This document shows positions 1-7,653 of a DNA stretch of 31,830 nt, in pieces (the stretch's first letter is position 1; each line of letters starts with the position of its first letter). The notes beneath the pieces are model-generated. The model was not told where the DNA came from, did not search any database, and worked only from the letters and a program-made list of their open reading frames with translations. Made by a program: the position numbers and the translations under genes. The stretch comes from Planctomycetota bacterium (GTDB taxonomy: Bacteria; Planctomycetota; Planctomycetia; Pirellulales; Pirellulaceae): the NCBI GenBank assembly GCA_029259935.1, contig JAJDEH010000083.1:1-31830 (forward strand). Reading direction: 5' to 3'.

Positions 1-698
1 GTGATCGTGGTGCCGATGTTCTCGCCCAGTACCAGGGCGGCGGCCGTTTCATACGAAATGATTCCTTGAAACGCCAGCGAGATAGTAATTCCCAAGGTGG
101 CCGATGACGACTGCACCAGCATGGTCAGCACGCATCCAACCAAGACACACTTCCACACTCCAAAATAACCGTCGGCTTGAAAGCGCTGAAACCACGACTC
201 AAACTCCGGCATCTCCTTGATGACCGAGCAGGCGTCCTTCATCAATTCCAAGCCGAAGAAGATCATGCCGACGCCCATCAGCGAAAGCGCCCAAAATCGC
301 CAGCGATCGCCTTTGAGAAAAAGATAGGCCAGTGCCATGACGCCCAGCAGCGGCAATCCGTATTTGCCGATTTTTAGTACGAGGATCCAACCGGTGATGG
401 TCGTGCCGATGTTCGCCCCCATGATGACGCCAATTGCCTGGGACAGCGTCATCACCCCACTATTGACGGAGCCGATTACGAGGACCGTGGTGATGGAACT
501 GGACTGCACGACACAGGTGACCAGTGTGCCCACACCGGTGGCCATCAGGCGGTGGTTGGTGACCGCACTGATCATCCGACGCAGGTTGGCTCCCGCGATG
601 GCCTGCATTCCATCGGACATATGCTTCATGCCCAACAGGAAAATGCCCAAGCCGCCGATGAGGCCAAAGGCGAGTGTGACGAAACTTTCGGTGTCCAA
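1..698 (-). CDS. Na+/phosphate cotransporter family protein (NptA/PhoU-type), 3' end beyond the left edge
   Basis: The minus-strand translation is a polytopic membrane protein with the two inverted repeats of the Na/Pi cotransporter II family. The first repeat has VQSSSITTVLVIGSVNSG followed by GVIMGANIGTTITGW. The second has VQSSSATLGITISLAFQG followed by ALVLGENIGTTIT, where the window ends. The QSSS and GxNIGTT motifs are the family's substrate and ion signature. The protein would move phosphate with sodium across the cytoplasmic membrane; family members often carry a C-terminal PhoU-like domain, which would lie outside the window. The start is uncertain. The frame is open back to a TGA near 735 with no ATG before the first membrane helix, so I place a TTG at 698, just ahead of the helix starting SFVTLAFGLIGG. 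No clear ribosome site precedes it. The 186-bp gap to the DUF1501 gene makes co-transcription possible but unproven. Confidence 0.85.
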   Translation of the reverse strand, partial: MDTESFVTLAFGLIGGLGIFLLGMKHMSDGMQAIAGANLRRMISAVTNHRLMATGVGTLVTCVVQSSSITTVLVIGSVNSGVMTLSQAIGVIMGANIGTTITGWILVLKIGKYGLPLLGVMALAYLFLKGDRWRFWALSLMGVGMIFFGLELMKDACSVIKEMPEFESWFQRFQADGYFGVWKCVLVGCVLTMLVQSSSATLGITISLAFQGIISYETAAALVLGENIGTTI

Positions 699-884
699 GA
701 ATTTGGCCTGATTGCTGTTGAGGGCGGGCAGTGCGAATTATTCAGAGGAGGAATTCTACCAGCCGGACAGTGGGGTTGCACACCAGCATGGAAGTGTATG
801 CCGCAACTTTTTTCTGGCAGCCGAAACGTGAATAGGGCAACGAGACAATCCACGACCGCAGTTTTGCCAACCCGCGGAACTTTG

Positions 885-2288
885 TCAGCCGATCATCTTT
901 TCGGCGACGTTTCCGTGGACGTCGGTCAGGCGGAAGTCGCGGCCAGCGTAACGATAGGTTAGCTGCTTGTGATCCAGGCCCAGCAGGTGCAGAGCCGTGG
1001 CGTGGAAGTCGTGGACGTGGAATTTGTCCTCGGTCGCGGCAATCCCGAATTCGTCGGTCATCCCATAACGCTGGCCGCCTTTGATTCCACCCCCCGCCAT
1101 CCACATTGAAAATCCAGAGGCGTTATGGTCTCGGCCGTCGTCTCTTCGCACCGCCGGCGTGCGTCCAAACTCGCCGCTCCAAACAATCAGCGTGTCCTTC
1201 AACAGGTCGCGCTGTTTCAAGTCGGAAATCAGCGCGGCCATTGGTTGGTCGGTTGCGCCGCAATTCCTCGCCAACCGATCCCGCAGGCTGTTGTGCTGGT
1301 CCCAGCCTTCGTGAGTCAACTCGATGAACCGTACACCCGCTTCGGTGAATCGGCGGGCCATCAGGCAAGCGCGGCCGAAGTCGTCGGTTTGGCCGGTGCC
1401 CACGCCGTATTTGTCGAGGGTCTGTTGGGTCTCTTCGCCCAGATCCATTACCCGAGGCACGGCGGACTGCATGCGGAAGGCGAGTTCGTACGATTCGATC
1501 ACGCCATCGATTTCAGAATTTCGTGGCTGCCGCTCGGCGAGATTCTGATTGAGCGACTGGAGAAAGTCCACCTGCTTGCGCTGGACGTCGGTGGGAAATT
1601 GGCCGTTGGCGATATTGCCGATTCCCGTCTGGGCCAGGTTGCGTCCCTGTCCGCCGATCTTCGTTCCCTGATAGACGGCGGGTAGGAAAGCCGCACCGTA
1701 GTTCTGTGCTCCGCCCAACCGCGCGGGCGGCTTCATCGTGACGAAGCCGGGCAGATCCTGATTCTGGGTGCCTAGCCCATACAGAACCCACGCGCCCATC
1801 GAAGGTCGCACAAACTGAAAGTTGCCCGTGTGGAACTGAACAAGCGCCTGCGGATGGTTGGGGATGTCGGTCCACGCTCCATTGATCAGGCACAGGTCGT
1901 CGGCGTGCTTTGAAAGATGCGGGTACAGGTCGGAGATCAACAGGCCGCTTTCGCCACGCGGTTTGAACTCCCACGGTGACGGCATCAGCTTGCGGCCTTT
2001 TTGATTGTTCAGCCCTTGGCCGACGTCGCCCGGGGACTTCCCTTCATGCTCCTTCAGACCGGGCTTGTAGTCGAATGTGTCCACGTGCGACGGCCCGCCG
2101 CGCATACACAGGAAGATGATGCGTTTGGCCTTCGCGGGGAAATGCGGCTGCTTGGGTCGCAAAGGGTTGGCGAACGACTGCTCCTTCGCCGCGGCTTCGT
2201 GAGCCAATCCGGCAAACGCCATGTATCCGAATCCGCAAGACAACGACTTCAAAACGTTTCGACGAGTTAGATCCAACATGAGATTCAT
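885..2288 (-). CDS. DUF1501 domain-containing protein, twin-arginine exported
   Basis: About 467 residues, close to the usual DUF1501 length. The N-terminus is a twin-arginine-type leader (LTRRNVLKSLSCGFGYMAF, then an AHEAAA-like cleavage region), so the protein is probably exported folded. Family landmarks are present: an early LCMRGGPSHVDTFDYKPG segment, SGEFGRTPAVRRDDGRDHN in the C-terminal half, then AGGGIKGGQ and a final HVHDFHATALHLLGLDH segment. DUF1501 belongs to the alkaline phosphatase/sulfatase superfamily; its substrate is unknown. ATG codons at 2288 and 2279 are both possible; AGGA lies 8 nt before the 2279 codon, so the start may be three codons later. It follows the PSD1 cytochrome gene by 46 bp on the same strand, a pairing common in planctomycetes, so the two products probably act together outside the cytoplasm. 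Confidence 0.92.
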   Translation of the reverse strand: MNLMLDLTRRNVLKSLSCGFGYMAFAGLAHEAAAKEQSFANPLRPKQPHFPAKAKRIIFLCMRGGPSHVDTFDYKPGLKEHEGKSPGDVGQGLNNQKGRKLMPSPWEFKPRGESGLLISDLYPHLSKHADDLCLINGAWTDIPNHPQALVQFHTGNFQFVRPSMGAWVLYGLGTQNQDLPGFVTMKPPARLGGAQNYGAAFLPAVYQGTKIGGQGRNLAQTGIGNIANGQFPTDVQRKQVDFLQSLNQNLAERQPRNSEIDGVIESYELAFRMQSAVPRVMDLGEETQQTLDKYGVGTGQTDDFGRACLMARRFTEAGVRFIELTHEGWDQHNSLRDRLARNCGATDQPMAALISDLKQRDLLKDTLIVWSGEFGRTPAVRRDDGRDHNASGFSMWMAGGGIKGGQRYGMTDEFGIAATEDKFHVHDFHATALHLLGLDHKQLTYRYAGRDFRLTDVHGNVAEKMIG

Positions 2289-2316
2289 CCTGTGTATTTT
2301 GTGTGAGGCCACTTGC

Positions 2317-2349
2317 TTTATTCGACGTAGCGTTTTATTCGACGTAGCG
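2317..2349. repeat. 16-bp direct repeat duplicating the 3' end of the cytochrome gene
   Basis: TTTATTCGACGTAGCG occurs at 2317-2332 and again at 2334-2349, a 17-bp period. On the minus strand the copy at 2334-2349 encodes the last residues and stop (RYVE, TAA) of the PSD1 cytochrome. The other copy lies just after the stop, in the short spacer before the DUF1501 gene. Confidence 0.85.
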
Positions 2350-4812
2350 AAATTCCGCGGAAGCGAACAAGGCCTGAGCCAATCCGGCCCACGCCTTGAC
2401 CGTCGGCATGTCATTCTTGGATGGTTTCGGCCCGCCTTCACCGCCCAAGGACGCGGCGGTCTCTTCGACAAAGCTCAACGACGAATCGACTTCTTCCTTG
2501 GTCGGCATTCTGGAAAGTGTCAACTGATACGCCAGATCGACTCGGCGGGCGTCGTCCATCCCGTCGTCGGCCAGCAGTCGCTTTGCCAACTCGGTCGACT
2601 GCTCGATGACGAAGTCGCTGTTCATCATGTACAGCGCTTGCGTGGCAACCGTCGTCACATCGCGGCGTCCGGCAATCATACTCGGCTCGGGAAAATCAAA
2701 TACCTTGAAGATTTCGGGCACCTCACCGCGAACGATCGGCAAATAGACGCTGCGTTTCTTGTTTTGCGAAACAAACTGCGCCGGCTGCAGATTTCGCCCG
2801 ACGATTCCGTCGCCGACGGTTTGCACGATCGATCCCTTGCCCGGCTCGGGGTCAAGCTGACCGCTGGAAGCCAGCATCGAATCGCGGATTGCCTCGACCT
2901 CTAGACGCCGATGGTTTGATCGCCACAAGAAGTGATTGTCGGGGTCGACGGATTGCGCCGACCGGTTGTCGGTCCCGCCAAGCTGATAAGTTCGACTCAG
3001 CACAATCGAGCGAGTCATCTTTTTCACGGACCAGCTGTTGGCGATGAAGTCGCTGGCGAGCCGATCCAGCAATTCGGGATGGGTCGGCCGATCGCCGTTC
3101 GCTCCAAAGTTATCGACCGTTGCGACAATGCCCCGTCCAAACAGATGCTGCCAAATCCGATTCACGGCCACCCGAGCGGTCAGCGGGTTGTCCTTTTGTG
3201 TCAGCCATTCCGTGAGTTCCAGCCGACCGCTCTTCGAGACATCGACTCGCGGTACGTTGCCGACGCTGCCAACGGTCAGAAAGCCGCGCGGAATCGATTC
3301 GCCTTTATCGTTCGGCTCTCCGCGAATTCTCAGTTCCGTGTCATGGGGATTGGATGAATCGAGAACGGCCATCATCAATTCACCCCCTTTGGGAGAATTC
3401 GCCGCCTGGCCCTTCTGTTGCTTGATTTGCTTTTGGAACTGGGCGATTTGTGTTTCCAGCTTTTGGGTTTGTTTCTTCAGCCGCTTTTCAACATCGGGGT
3501 TCTTCTTGACCTGTTGCTTTAATCGCGCCAGCTTTTTCTTCGCCGCGGCAAGTTTCTTGTTGGCCGCCTGTTTGCCTTTCGCATTACCCTTGGCTTTGAT
3601 GGTCGACACTTTACCGTTACTAAACGACAGCAGCGGCCCGGGGTTACGATTTCCACCGGCTCCGCCCGTGCCATAGAGTGTTTCGGTACTGCGAAAGATG
3701 CCGGCTAGACCGTAATACTCTTTCTGGGGAATGGGATCGAACTTGTGGTCATGACAGCGGGCGCAGGCCGCTGTCAATCCGATGAAGGCCCGCGTCGTCA
3801 CGTCGATCTGCTCGTCCACGACGTCCATGGCGAACTTCTCTCTATTGGTGTCATTCAACGACTTGGGACCGAGTGTCAAGAATCCGGTCGCGATCAAGTT
3901 CTGCTGGTGCTGCTCATCCGAGCCGAACGGCAGCATGTCGCCAGCCACCTGTTCGCGGACAAATTGATCGAAAGGTTTGTCCGAATTCAAGGCGCGAATG
4001 ACCCAGTCGCGATATTTCCAGGCGTACGGGAAAGTTGCATTGCGCTCCATGCCGGTTGATTCGCCATAGCGAACTACGTCCAGCCAGTGTCGCCCCCAGC
4101 GCTCGCCAAAGTGTGGAGAGGAGAGCAACTCGTCAACGAGATCCTCGATCGCCGCCTGGCGATCCCGAGTGGCCGAGGCCACAAACGCGTCCAACTGTTC
4201 AGGCGTGGGCGGGATACCGATGATGTCAAAATAGAGCCTTCGCGCAAGTACTCGGGGATTCGCATCCGCGACCGGTTGAATGTTCTTTGCCTCGAGCTTT
4301 GCAAGTACGAAACGATCGATATCGCTGAATGCCCAATCGGAGTTTGGCCTGGGCGTTTCGGGATTTCGAAGAGGCTGGAACGACCAGAATTCGCGAGCCT
4401 TCTCAGGATCGATCGTCCGGCGAATGGGTGCGGATTTTCCATCACGTGGATCGGTAGCACCCGTTCGAATCCACTGTTCAAATTTTGCGATCGTGTCTTC
4501 GGGAAGTTGTTCCTCGGGCGGCATCTCCAGGCCTTCCCAGCGGAGCGCCTCCAGAATGATGCTGTCGTCCGAGTTGCCGGGCACTACGGCCTTGCCCGAG
4601 TCGCCACCCATGCGAATGCCTTCGCGGGTGTCCAACAACAGATTACCACCCAGTTCTTTGGCGCTGGCCGAGTGACATTTGTAGCACTTCGACACAAGCA
4701 CCGGCCGAATGTGCTTCTCGAAGAAATCGATGCTGGCCTTGTCGTCGGCGGCATGAGTTAGCGACAAAGCGAAGCTCGCGGTGATCAGCACGGCAAGAAT
4801 TCGGGTATGCAT
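2335..4812 (-). CDS. PSD1 and planctomycete cytochrome C domain-containing protein (DUF1549/DUF1553)
   Basis: An 825-residue exported protein with the standard planctomycete order. A signal peptide (residues 1-21, ending THA) is followed by a cytochrome-like PSCyt1 domain with CYKCH at 43-47 and the downstream LEMPPEE segment. The DUF1549 domain (about 160-370) contains GERWGRHWLDVVRYG and a second heme-type motif, CARCH at 350-354, followed by DHKFDPI. The DUF1553 (PSD1) domain fills about 515-790. Between them, roughly 405-475, is a Lys/Ala/Gln-rich segment predicted to be a charged coiled coil. The two CxxCH motifs suggest covalent heme and extracytoplasmic electron transfer; the substrate is unknown. 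AAGGAG six bases before the ATG supports the start. It is first of a minus-strand pair with the DUF1501 gene. Confidence 0.93.
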   Translation of the reverse strand: MHTRILAVLITASFALSLTHAADDKASIDFFEKHIRPVLVSKCYKCHSASAKELGGNLLLDTREGIRMGGDSGKAVVPGNSDDSIILEALRWEGLEMPPEEQLPEDTIAKFEQWIRTGATDPRDGKSAPIRRTIDPEKAREFWSFQPLRNPETPRPNSDWAFSDIDRFVLAKLEAKNIQPVADANPRVLARRLYFDIIGIPPTPEQLDAFVASATRDRQAAIEDLVDELLSSPHFGERWGRHWLDVVRYGESTGMERNATFPYAWKYRDWVIRALNSDKPFDQFVREQVAGDMLPFGSDEQHQQNLIATGFLTLGPKSLNDTNREKFAMDVVDEQIDVTTRAFIGLTAACARCHDHKFDPIPQKEYYGLAGIFRSTETLYGTGGAGGNRNPGPLLSFSNGKVSTIKAKGNAKGKQAANKKLAAAKKKLARLKQQVKKNPDVEKRLKKQTQKLETQIAQFQKQIKQQKGQAANSPKGGELMMAVLDSSNPHDTELRIRGEPNDKGESIPRGFLTVGSVGNVPRVDVSKSGRLELTEWLTQKDNPLTARVAVNRIWQHLFGRGIVATVDNFGANGDRPTHPELLDRLASDFIANSWSVKKMTRSIVLSRTYQLGGTDNRSAQSVDPDNHFLWRSNHRRLEVEAIRDSMLASSGQLDPEPGKGSIVQTVGDGIVGRNLQPAQFVSQNKKRSVYLPIVRGEVPEIFKVFDFPEPSMIAGRRDVTTVATQALYMMNSDFVIEQSTELAKRLLADDGMDDARRVDLAYQLTLSRMPTKEEVDSSLSFVEETAASLGGEGGPKPSKNDMPTVKAWAGLAQALFASAEFRYVE

Positions 4813-5410
4813 CGAGTCTCCTTACAGTCGTGGCGAGTGGGGCCGAAGATGAACGCGGTCAGGAGAGAGGATTTCAGCATGTTTGCGCCAAAGGCGAATT
4901 TTCTCACGCATTCTTCTCGACTGAGGGGAATTCTAACCCCCCGCGGGAGCTTTCACAATATTCTCGCAAGCGATAGGATTGTGGTGCGGCCGTCTCGGCT
5001 GCAGGCGGGACGCCCGCACCACAAGTTTCAATGACGCCGTATGGCGGTGATCGTTGATGGTCTGGCCTTCCCAATCCAGTAGCTGGACCTCGTCCGGCCC
5101 GTTGATCAATTGGCCCACCCCAAACAAAGCCTTCGCCAGTCGACCGCCACAAGCAAAGCTATTTTGTGAAATGGAAAGTGTGTTGCAAAAATCGTGAGTG
5201 GGCGCGCGCAGGACGAAGATTGTGGTTAGAAAAAACGGGGCGTTGCCGAAGCGATTGTGATACAACATCGTAACTGTCCCTTTCGCGGGCAGGCTAATTC
5301 GAAACGTGAACGCGGGGCTCGCCGCGGAAGCAAGACGCAGCGCCACCAAGTCGGATATCAGCGGTGCGGAGCTTTATCACTTAAGTCAATTGTTGAGAGG
5401 CTGCAATCTC
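4813..5410. other. 598-bp intergenic region between divergent genes
   Basis: It should hold promoters for the minus-strand cytochrome operon and the plus-strand isomerase-like gene, but I see no convincing -35/-10 pair. It contains the 46-bp inverted-repeat element at 4979-5024. The stretch 5040-5160 is open on the minus strand and reads GVGQLINGPDEVQLLDWEG-like text, which could be a gene remnant, but no start, ribosome site or known family supports it. Confidence 0.6.
4979..5024. repeat. Inverted-repeat element of a planctomycete intergenic type
   Basis: Arms TTGTGGTGCGG (4979-4989) and CCGCACCACAA (5014-5024) are perfect 11-bp inverted repeats around a 24-bp GC-rich centre that has CGTC/GACG pairing of its own. 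In translation it gives the text VVRPSRLQAGRPHH, which I associate with a dispersed intergenic repeat in planctomycete genomes. The palindrome is seen directly; dispersal is from memory and cannot be tested with one copy here. Confidence 0.7.
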
Positions 5411-6367
5411 ATGATGGTCAATCGTCGGAAGTTTATTGCCGGAGCGGTCGCGGGCGCATTGACAACCGCAACGATGACGCCTTCGTTCGCCGCTGACAAG
5501 GAAGCCGCCCGGCCGAATCGAATCGCGGTTTCCACTTATTCTTATTGGCGTTACCGCAAAGACACCAAGCTGAAGATCGAAGAGTGCATCGATCTGGCCG
5601 CCGACGCGGGTTTCGACGGCGTGGAAATTCTGCATGTCCAGATGCACGACCAGTCGAACGGCTATTTGCAAATGCTCAAGCAGCGGGCGTTTCGGCGGGG
5701 GCTCGACTTGTGCGGATTTTCGACTCATCAGAGCTTCGTTTCGCCCAACAAAGAGTCTCGACAAAAGAACATCGATCATACGAAGCACTGCATCGAACTC
5801 GCCTATAAGTTAGGAATTCCCACGATCCGCGTGAACACGGGCCGCTGGGGTACGTCGAAAGACTTTGACGAGCTGATGAAGAACAAAGGAATTGAGCCGC
5901 GGTTGGAGGGCTACACCGACGACGACGGATTCAAATGGGTCATCGACAGCTTCCAGCAGTGCCTGAAGAAAGCCGAAGAGTGTGGTGTTGTCATGGGGCT
6001 CGAAAATCATTGGGGCCTAGGCCGTACTGCGAAGGGAGTGATGCGGGTCGTCAATGCGATCGACTCGGCGTGGTTGCAAGTGACCTTGGACACCGGCAAC
6101 TTTCTCGAATCGGCTCACGAACAGTTTGAAGTCATCGCTCCCAAGACCGTGTTTGTGCAGGCGAAGACGTACTATGGCGGTGGAACTTGGTACACGCTCG
6201 AAATCGATTACGATCGTGTCGCCGCGATTCTGCGAAAGCACAATTATCGAGGCTACGTCTCCTTGGAATTCGAGGGAAAGGAAGATCACCGCACGGCGAT
6301 TCCGAAGAGTCTGGCCATGCTGCGTCAAGCTTTTACGGCACCCGCGGCGCGATCGAAAGACGGCTAG
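5411..6367 (+). CDS. Sugar phosphate isomerase/epimerase-like TIM-barrel protein, twin-arginine exported
   Basis: 318 residues. The N-terminus (VNRRKFIAGAVAGAL, then PSFAA) is a twin-arginine signal, so the enzyme probably works outside the cytoplasm. The rest is an AP-endonuclease-2/xylose-isomerase-like barrel: FDGVEIL, GIPTIRVNTG, VMGLENHWG, VTLDTGNF, VFVQAKTY and GYVSLEFEG mark successive strands, and the Glu and Asp in LENH, TLDTGN and SLEFEG sit where this fold binds a divalent metal. Related planctomycete proteins are annotated as sugar isomerases or epimerases; the substrate cannot be told. GAGAGG ten bases before ATG 5411 supports this start over an ATG at 5414 and over an upstream open extension. 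The gene appears monocistronic, as the next gene is on the other strand. Confidence 0.88.
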   Translation: MMVNRRKFIAGAVAGALTTATMTPSFAADKEAARPNRIAVSTYSYWRYRKDTKLKIEECIDLAADAGFDGVEILHVQMHDQSNGYLQMLKQRAFRRGLDLCGFSTHQSFVSPNKESRQKNIDHTKHCIELAYKLGIPTIRVNTGRWGTSKDFDELMKNKGIEPRLEGYTDDDGFKWVIDSFQQCLKKAEECGVVMGLENHWGLGRTAKGVMRVVNAIDSAWLQVTLDTGNFLESAHEQFEVIAPKTVFVQAKTYYGGGTWYTLEIDYDRVAAILRKHNYRGYVSLEFEGKEDHRTAIPKSLAMLRQAFTAPAARSKDG

Positions 6368-6454
6368 GGCGCGACGAGCGATCGGTACTCGCCACGGTGT
6401 GGATGCGGATGTGGAGGCCCAGTCATCCGCCGCATTATATTGCGCGGATAGGCG

Positions 6455-7057
6455 CTAGGAAACGAATCGATTCGCGGGCAAGAGCTTTTGGAAAAAGGCT
6501 TTCACCGAGTGGCCGAACTTCGCATCCGCGCGATGCTGATCTCGCTGAACTGCAAAACGGTCGAGCCGTTTTAGCTGGCTGACTCGGGCCCGCGATTCAT
6601 CCAGCGAAACGGGATGCCCCACGTTTTCGGACACGACTCGTTCGATGCCTTGCCGGTTCAATTCGTGACGGTCCATGGGCAGCCGTTTCAATCCCAACGG
6701 TTGCACCGACTGAGTTGCAGGCGTTTGATAGTACTCCGCCGGAGGCAAAGGCAAATGCGGATTCACATTTTGCGGATGGGCGGGTGCCGGAGTGTAGCTG
6801 GGCCAGGACGGATGGTGGTCATGGGGCAAATAGATCGCTCCGGTGGAAAAGTCCACAACGAACGCGATCGCCCCAGGAACAAAAAAGAGCAGCAAACCGA
6901 GACCATCCAGGGCGACAACCTTCCAGTCAAGGTCGCGACTGTGGGGCTGGCCGCAGCGTTCACGATGCAACAGTGTCCCACACCCAGAGGCGCCGCAAGT
7001 CGCTCCGCCAAGAAGACCATAGCTAGCAATGTTTGCCAAAAACTCGCGCCGATGCAT
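6455..7057 (-). CDS. Conserved hypothetical lipoprotein with one membrane-like segment
   Basis: About 200 residues. The N-terminus (MHRREFLANIASYGLLGGA) ends in a lipobox-like GASGC followed by GTLLHRERCGQ, so it is probably a lipoprotein. The next segment, DLDWKVVALDGLGLLLFFVPGAIAF, is strongly hydrophobic and leads into VDFSTGAIYLP. I associate this block with a short conserved lipoprotein family found in planctomycetes and some proteobacteria, without known function. The C-terminal half is Pro-rich and then polar, with no domain recognised. A GTG at 7111 would add 18 residues, but ATG 7057 puts the leader at the N-terminus. Confidence 0.72.
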   Translation of the reverse strand: MHRREFLANIASYGLLGGATCGASGCGTLLHRERCGQPHSRDLDWKVVALDGLGLLLFFVPGAIAFVVDFSTGAIYLPHDHHPSWPSYTPAPAHPQNVNPHLPLPPAEYYQTPATQSVQPLGLKRLPMDRHELNRQGIERVVSENVGHPVSLDESRARVSQLKRLDRFAVQRDQHRADAKFGHSVKAFFQKLLPANRFVS

Positions 7058-7308
7058 GACTCGCCTGCGCCACTGAATAGGGCCACGGAAAAGAATGCCG
7101 AGAGAGAACACCGCGCCGGGGGCTCGCGGTCCGTGGATTCTTTTATCGGCCTGCCGCTGGGCTCACAACAGCAGTTTTCTAAAACACAAGCGGGCCACGT
7201 CTACCGCGCGGCGTCGGCGACTCTAACCGAGGTTGGTCCAGCTCACGGGTCCGCTATCCATGGAAAGAAGAACATCGCCAACGCCAGGGGCAGCAGATAT
7301 TTGATCCT

Positions 7309-7530
7309 GGATTATTCACGAGTAGTTCACAAAATGGGACTGGCTCCGAGCCAAGTAGGATAGGGACGCGGATTTGAGGCGGATGTCTCGGTGCCTGTCC
7401 CATTTTGTGAACGGCCTATTGGGTGAGCCGTCAATAATGGGACAGGCACCGAGTCGCGTCCCCTACACCGCCGCGGAAACACAATGAACTCGGTGCCAGT
7501 CCCATTATTGACTCCCGTGGTGAATAATCC
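7309..7530. repeat. Nested inverted-repeat element, 222 bp, with two inner hairpins
   Basis: The outer arms are GGATTATTCAC (7309-7319) and GTGAATAATCC (7520-7530), perfect inverted repeats. Inside are two long hairpins. 7325-7350 pairs with 7387-7412 (26 nt, two mismatches). 7430-7454 pairs with 7488-7512 (25 nt, one mismatch). All four inner arms share the core CGGTGCCTGTCCCAT or a close variant. GGGACGCG (7363-7370) and CGCGTCCC (7455-7462) give further pairing between the hairpins. There is no ORF of note inside. It resembles REP/BIME-like or non-autonomous mobile repeats, but no transposase is nearby. Confidence 0.85.
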
Positions 7531-7619
7531 GGGTTGATCGTTTTACGCGCAGGTTTGGGTAGTCTATTTGCCAAGTGAGGCAAAGCGCGGCGTAAACATC
7601 TTTTCACACCGGCCGCTGC

Positions 7620-7625
7620 TACAAT
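7620..7625 (+). promoter_or_regulatory. Candidate -10 box for the GT39-like gene
   Basis: TACAAT is five of six to the sigma-70 -10 consensus, 28 bp before the ATG at 7654. No good -35 hexamer is seen at 16-18 bp. The nearby inverted repeat TTTACGC/GCGTAAA (7542-7596) could be an operator. Confidence 0.25.
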
Positions 7626-7653
7626 GGAACCGGGGCGCGATGAATGAACTTAA

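Larger units (their letters stand above)
7058..7653. other. 596-bp intergenic region, mostly non-coding
   Basis: This lies between divergent genes. It contains the nested inverted-repeat element at 7309-7530, an inverted repeat (TTTACGC 7542-7548, GCGTAAA 7590-7596) just before the glycosyltransferase, and a possible -10 box TACAAT at 7620-7625. Nothing in 7112-7308 looks like a gene. Confidence 0.6.

Noticed and set aside
4933..5349. 138-codon minus-strand ORF in the spacer
   Set aside because: It crosses the dispersed-type palindrome and has no ribosome site. A remnant in 5040-5160 is possible but unsupported.
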